Positions 7,058 to 9,144 of a stretch of 9,144 bases of DNA are shown piece after piece. The stretch covers positions 1 to 9,144 of the forward strand of contig JAWUVP010000027.1 in NCBI GenBank assembly GCA_034112285.1, given 5' to 3'. Both the position numbers and the translations under genes were made by a program. This stretch comes from JAWUVP01 sp034112285 (lineage in GTDB: Bacteria; Pseudomonadota; Gammaproteobacteria; JABDGN01). The notes below the pieces were generated by a model that was not told where the DNA came from, did not search any database, and was given only the letters and a program-made list of their open reading frames with translations. Each line of letters starts with the position of its first letter. Positions within the stretch are counted from its first letter, which is position 1.

Positions 7058-7102
7058 TAAAGCATATAAATTGCTTTACAAGCGGTAAAGCTATGCTAAA
7101 GT
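7058..7102 (+). promoter_or_regulatory. extended -10 promoter inside a cluster of TAAAGC/GCTTTA half-sites
   Basis: TTTACA (7075-7080, five of six to TTGACA), a 16-bp spacer and TGC-TAAAGT (-10 at 7097-7102, TG at 7094-7095) form an extended -10 promoter for the 93-aa gene. Around it are two perfect inverted repeats that share an arm: TAAAGCA (7058-7064) with TGCTTTA (7072-7078), and GCTTTAC (7073-7079) with GTAAAGC (7085-7091). A further TAAAG lies in the -10 itself. The arrangement looks like operator sites covering the -35 and spacer. Between here and the regulator promoter (7003-7057) the sequence is AT-rich with nothing else seen. Confidence 0.5.
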
Positions 7103-7118
7103 ATCTCTGCTTGCACGC

Positions 7119-7147
7119 CACCGGGCATTATGGAGCCCATAACGGTG
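7119..7147 (+). promoter_or_regulatory. bulged hairpin in the 5' leader of the 93-aa gene
   Basis: CACCG (7119-7123) pairs with CGGTG (7143-7147), and TTATGG (7128-7133) pairs with CCATAA (7137-7142) around the loop AGC. GGCA (7124-7127) is a one-sided bulge. The 11 base pairs begin about ten bases after the predicted transcription start, in a leader of about 130 bases. There is no U-run, so it is not a terminator. It could stabilise the mRNA or bind a regulator. It matches no riboswitch class I know. Confidence 0.4.
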
Positions 7148-7240
7148 CTTTATGACTGTAAATAGGTGTTCAAGCGCGAAGGGATATGCACGAAAACAAC
7201 ATGGCTGATAATTTTAACCTAAATATTATGGAGACAAATC

Positions 7241-7522
7241 ATGTCAAAAAAGAAACCTTTTATTAAACAATTTAAACCTGGCAACAAACCCTATTTAGAA
7301 TTTGATGGCACCATCCTCAATGCCAATGTGCCGTGGAATGAGGTGGTTAATGACATCTTGAAAGCGGGTGTAAGCAGCGCTGAAATATCAATTGAGACCC
7401 ATTTACTCCCGCACGTTATCGGTGAAATCTTAGAGGGGAACTATGATGGACTCTGTTTTAAAGCGGGTGCTATGCTTATAACTCTTCACTGTCGATATAG
7501 ACAGGAGCTTTATTTAAATTGA
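7241..7522 (+). CDS. hypothetical protein, 93 aa
   Basis: I do not recognise this protein. It has a very basic start (SKKKPFIKQFKPGNK), then a strand-like YLEFDGTILNANVPW, an amphipathic helix (WNEVVNDILKAG), another strand (AEISIETHLL), a second helix (HVIGEILEG) and a short hydrophobic end (LCFKAGAMLITLHCRY). There is no signal peptide, membrane segment or known motif, and it looks like a compact alpha/beta cytoplasmic protein. The start is well supported: GGAGA (7230-7234) lies six bases before the ATG. That region (GGAGACAAAT) closely matches the one before the PAAR-like gene (GGAGACCAAT). It has its own promoter and a long structured leader, and lies between the regulator operon and the type VI spike gene. 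A link to secretion is possible but unproven. Confidence 0.7.
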   Translation: MSKKKPFIKQFKPGNKPYLEFDGTILNANVPWNEVVNDILKAGVSSAEISIETHLLPHVIGEILEGNYDGLCFKAGAMLITLHCRYRQELYLN

Positions 7523-7573
7523 TATATTACAGATAGTTACTGGTTACATTCAAAGTTGTTTATGGTCTAAAAT

Positions 7574-7638
7574 GGCGTCTTTTTTATTGATAAATTAAGG
7601 AGGACGCCTGCTTAATGCATTCTATTGCATTGAAGTGA
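7574..7638 (+). promoter_or_regulatory. hairpin masking a perfect Shine-Dalgarno, followed by a 7-codon reading frame
   Basis: As RNA, GGCGUC (7574-7579) pairs with GACGCC (7603-7608). The stem extends inward through U-G and U-A pairs to A7586-U7596, giving about 13 pairs around the loop UUGAUAAAU. The 3' arm contains TAAGGAGG (7596-7603), an ideal ribosome-binding sequence. It is followed 11 bases later by ATG and the frame MHSIALK (7615-7638). A perfect 6-bp inverted repeat, AATGCA (7614-7619) and TGCATT (7626-7631), overlaps that frame. The rest of the gap 7523-7804 holds a promoter and leader for the next gene, and nothing else coding is seen. Whether the peptide is made is unknown; the 11-base spacing is long. 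Confidence 0.35.
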
Positions 7639-7646
7639 CAATATTG

Positions 7647-7674
7647 TTGCAATTCAAAAAATACCCTCTATACT
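7647..7674 (+). promoter_or_regulatory. promoter for the PAAR-like gene
   Basis: TTGCAA (7647-7652, four of six), a 16-bp spacer and TATACT (7669-7674, five of six). Transcription would start near 7681, leaving a leader of about 124 bases. A perfect 10-bp palindrome ACAATATTGT (7638-7647) overlaps the upstream edge of the -35 and could be an operator. I see no sigma54 -24/-12 element, although many type VI clusters use one. Confidence 0.45.
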
Positions 7675-7683
7675 TGAACATGT

Positions 7684-7770
7684 TGCCGAAAGTATTTTTA
7701 TGCACAAATGAATTCAGGCGGTGATCCCTTGATATAAGGGCGGCAGTAAAGCATCGTCTTTAGCGGTTTT
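7684..7770 (+). promoter_or_regulatory. structured 5' leader of the PAAR-like gene
   Basis: Several short perfect inverted repeats lie in the presumed leader: CCCTT/AAGGG (7726-7730 and 7736-7740, loop GATAT), flanked by TGCCG (7684-7688) that can pair with CGGCA (7741-7745), and TAAAG/CTTTA (7747-7751 and 7758-7762). The last repeats the half-site found in the promoter of the 93-aa gene. The stems are short, so folding is plausible but not certain. The ribosome site GGAGA follows just before the ATG at 7805. Confidence 0.3.
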
Positions 7771-7804
7771 TGCTGAAGGAATAGCAACAATAACGGAGAC
7801 CAAT

Positions 7805-8602
7805 ATGGCCGTGATCATCAACGGAAAAACCGTCGTTCATCAAAACAGCCTAGGCAAACTTCACACCCTAGACGTGTGTCTCACTCCACCGTATGGCGCG
7901 CCCATTCCCTTCAAAAACCTCGCCAAATCTGAAGATCTGATAAAAACCGCCCGTAGCGTTAGAGTCAACGGTTACCCCATTGCCACGATGCAATCTGAAT
8001 TTTGCAAATCCACCGGCGATGAAGGGGGCTTAATGCTGGGCATTACATCGGGCAGTATTGGTGGCAAAGCCACATTTTTAGAAGGTTCGCATAACGTCAA
8101 AGCCGAAGGCTTCCCGGTGGTGCGCCAGCACGACCACATGGTGTCCAACAATCGCAACACCCCACCCGCGCCGCTGATGCAGCCCGGCGGCTCGCCGGCA
8201 CCTATTGTTCAACAGAAAATAAACAAACTGTTAAACCCCAATCCCACAGATTATGTAATGGAAATCGACATCACCGGCACGGCCGGCAAAGTGAATGCCC
8301 TAAGCCTGCTGATAGTGCACAACGATTATCATGCCGAGAGCCAACCGATTAACGCCAAAGGGTTAGAAGCTTTTAGCAACCCAGTCACCCGCCGCTTAAG
8401 CATTACCGATGTAGATATTAATGATGCCTACCTTAGCTTGCGCTTAGACAACAAGTCGGGCCGGCCCATCGACATTCCGCTAACCAACCAAGCCATTCCG
8501 GTGCGCAATAAAGTTGAAACCAACTCGCCCAAAACCGGCAAGGCCAAAAACGTGCTGGTGCCGTGCCACATTGCCTGGGCCAATCACCCTAGCAATAACT
8601 AA
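7805..8602 (+). CDS. DUF4150 PAAR-like type VI secretion spike protein, 265 aa
   Basis: Predicted PAAR-like tip protein that caps the VgrG spike of a type VI secretion system and carries effector cargo. Residues about 18-125 follow the DUF4150 pattern: LHTLDVCLTPP, PIPFKNLA, a strand with VNGYPIATMQS, STGDEGG (69-75), ITSGSIGGKATFLEGS (80-95), VKAEGFPVVR (98-107) and SNNRNTPPAPL. A Pro/Gly-rich linker leads to a second, beta-rich region (about 148-236) that I do not recognise; this is longer than the bare DUF4150 domain. GGAGA lies five bases before the ATG. C-ending codons are far more common here than in neighbouring genes. The TAA at 8600-8602 is suspect: the same frame stays open for 180 codons with no nearby start, so this may be the N-terminal part of a longer interrupted gene. 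Confidence 0.85.
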   Translation: MAVIINGKTVVHQNSLGKLHTLDVCLTPPYGAPIPFKNLAKSEDLIKTARSVRVNGYPIATMQSEFCKSTGDEGGLMLGITSGSIGGKATFLEGSHNVKAEGFPVVRQHDHMVSNNRNTPPAPLMQPGGSPAPIVQQKINKLLNPNPTDYVMEIDITGTAGKVNALSLLIVHNDYHAESQPINAKGLEAFSNPVTRRLSITDVDINDAYLSLRLDNKSGRPIDIPLTNQAIPVRNKVETNSPKTGKAKNVLVPCHIAWANHPSNN

Positions 8603-9144
8603 CTACCGGCTGGTGAAGTCGGCGACTTCAGCGACATCCCCCGTTTTGACGATGATTTGCGCCAAGATATTTACCAAGACTTGCTCACCCAAGATATTGA
8701 TAAGCTCGCCCAAGAGCCATGGCAGGAACTTGTTTCGCCTAGCCTCACCACCACATTGGAGCAAGCACTCGCCACGCCTTTACCCAATGGGGAAACACAA
8801 ATAAATGTGGATGGCCTCAGCGATGGTTGGCTATACCTTTATAAAGAGGGCTACCTCTGGCGTGAAATTCAGCTAACCGGCGGGCGCTTGATAGACGTGA
8901 ATCTAACGGAATACGCCGGCAAAGAAAAACGCCCGGCCACCAGTGTGGGCAGTAACACGCTTATTTTGCCCGAAAAAATCAACGGCAAATCACCCATCTT
9001 AGAAATAGCTTACGCCCCGGTACAATGGAGCTGGGCACGCATCAATTTTCTTGGCGGCATGGACAGCGCGGATTTACGCATTCAAAACCAAACTATCCCC
9101 ATGCCCGCAGACTTGCCGGTAGCTCCCGATGCCGAGCCATTTGG
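8603..9144 (+). CDS. continuation of the PAAR-like reading frame beyond an in-frame TAA; partial at window edge
   Basis: The frame of the DUF4150 gene stays open from just after its TAA to the window end (180 codons), with the same codon style and protein-like sequence. It begins LPAGEVGDFSDIPRFDDDLR, goes through a helical acidic stretch (about codons 20-60), then a Trp/Tyr-rich beta region: DGWLYLYKEGYLWREIQLTG, KRPATSVGSNTLILPEKING and YAPVQWSWARINFLGG. No ATG occurs before about 9060. The nearest alternatives are TTG at 8657 and GTG at 8807; TTG has no ribosome site and GTG only a distant GGGGA. The simplest reading is one long spike-effector polypeptide broken by a nonsense codon. A separate downstream effector gene with a weak start, or stop-codon readthrough, is possible. 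The domain resembles sequences seen in type VI effectors, but I cannot name the family. Confidence 0.6.

Noticed and set aside
7186..7266. Upstream reading frame of 26 codons (MHENNMADNF...) overlapping the start of the 93-aa gene out of frame
   Set aside because: The AAGGGA before it is only one base from the ATG, too close for a normal ribosome site, and nothing else supports translation.
7574..7608. Rho-independent terminator of the 93-aa gene
   Set aside because: The stem is good but no U-run follows on the plus strand; the only poly-T is inside the stem.
8514..8804. Plus-strand frame of 96 codons overlapping the end of the PAAR-like gene
   Set aside because: Its product is rich in Lys, Pro, Ser and Thr with no pattern, and the frame of the PAAR-like gene over the same bases reads as a better protein.

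Overview
The window looks like chromosomal DNA of a Gram-negative gammaproteobacterium, perhaps a marine or environmental member of the Cellvibrionales type. This rests on protein content (an LtaS/OpgB-like envelope transferase, a type VI secretion PAAR-like spike protein, an XRE/S24-like regulator), dense coding, moderate GC and Shine-Dalgarno sites. The taxonomic call is inference. I see no tRNA, rRNA, CRISPR array, insertion sequence or att site.

Left part (1-1711). An alpha/beta hydrolase (+) converges on a GNAT acetyltransferase (-), with a perfect 7-bp hairpin between them. The acetyltransferase is divergent from the next operon across about 257 bp that holds a promoter for each direction.

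Centre left (1712-4435). A two-gene plus-strand operon: a soluble lipid kinase of the DgkB/YegS family, then, 15 bp on, a polytopic membrane protein with a sulfatase-fold phosphoglycerol-transferase domain. Family biochemistry suggests a closed loop. The transferase takes a phosphoglycerol head group from phosphatidylglycerol and leaves diacylglycerol, which the kinase re-phosphorylates to phosphatidate.

Centre right (4459-6938, minus strand). A tightly packed signalling operon, in transcription order: an XRE-type regulator with an S24-like C-terminal domain (Thr in the usual catalytic Ser position); a receiver-domain protein with an insertion and an unrecognised C-terminal domain; a two-helix membrane protein ending in a histidine-kinase H-box region but with no ATPase domain; and an exported flavin-type split-barrel protein split by a one-base frameshift. 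The first three are joined by a 3-bp gap and a 4-bp ATGA overlap. An inverted repeat at the start of the operon is a candidate autoregulatory operator.

Right part (6939-9144, plus strand). A long regulatory region with a repeated TAAAGC/GCTTTA half-site and an extended -10 promoter leads to an unrecognised 93-residue protein. A second structured intergenic region, with a hairpin that hides a perfect Shine-Dalgarno sequence, leads to a DUF4150 PAAR-like protein of type VI secretion. That gene ends at a TAA, but the same frame stays open without a nearby start codon for 180 more codons to the window edge. This suggests one long spike-effector gene interrupted by a stop codon. It is the most notable oddity in the window, followed by the ATPase-less kinase/receiver pair and the frameshifted exported split-barrel protein.
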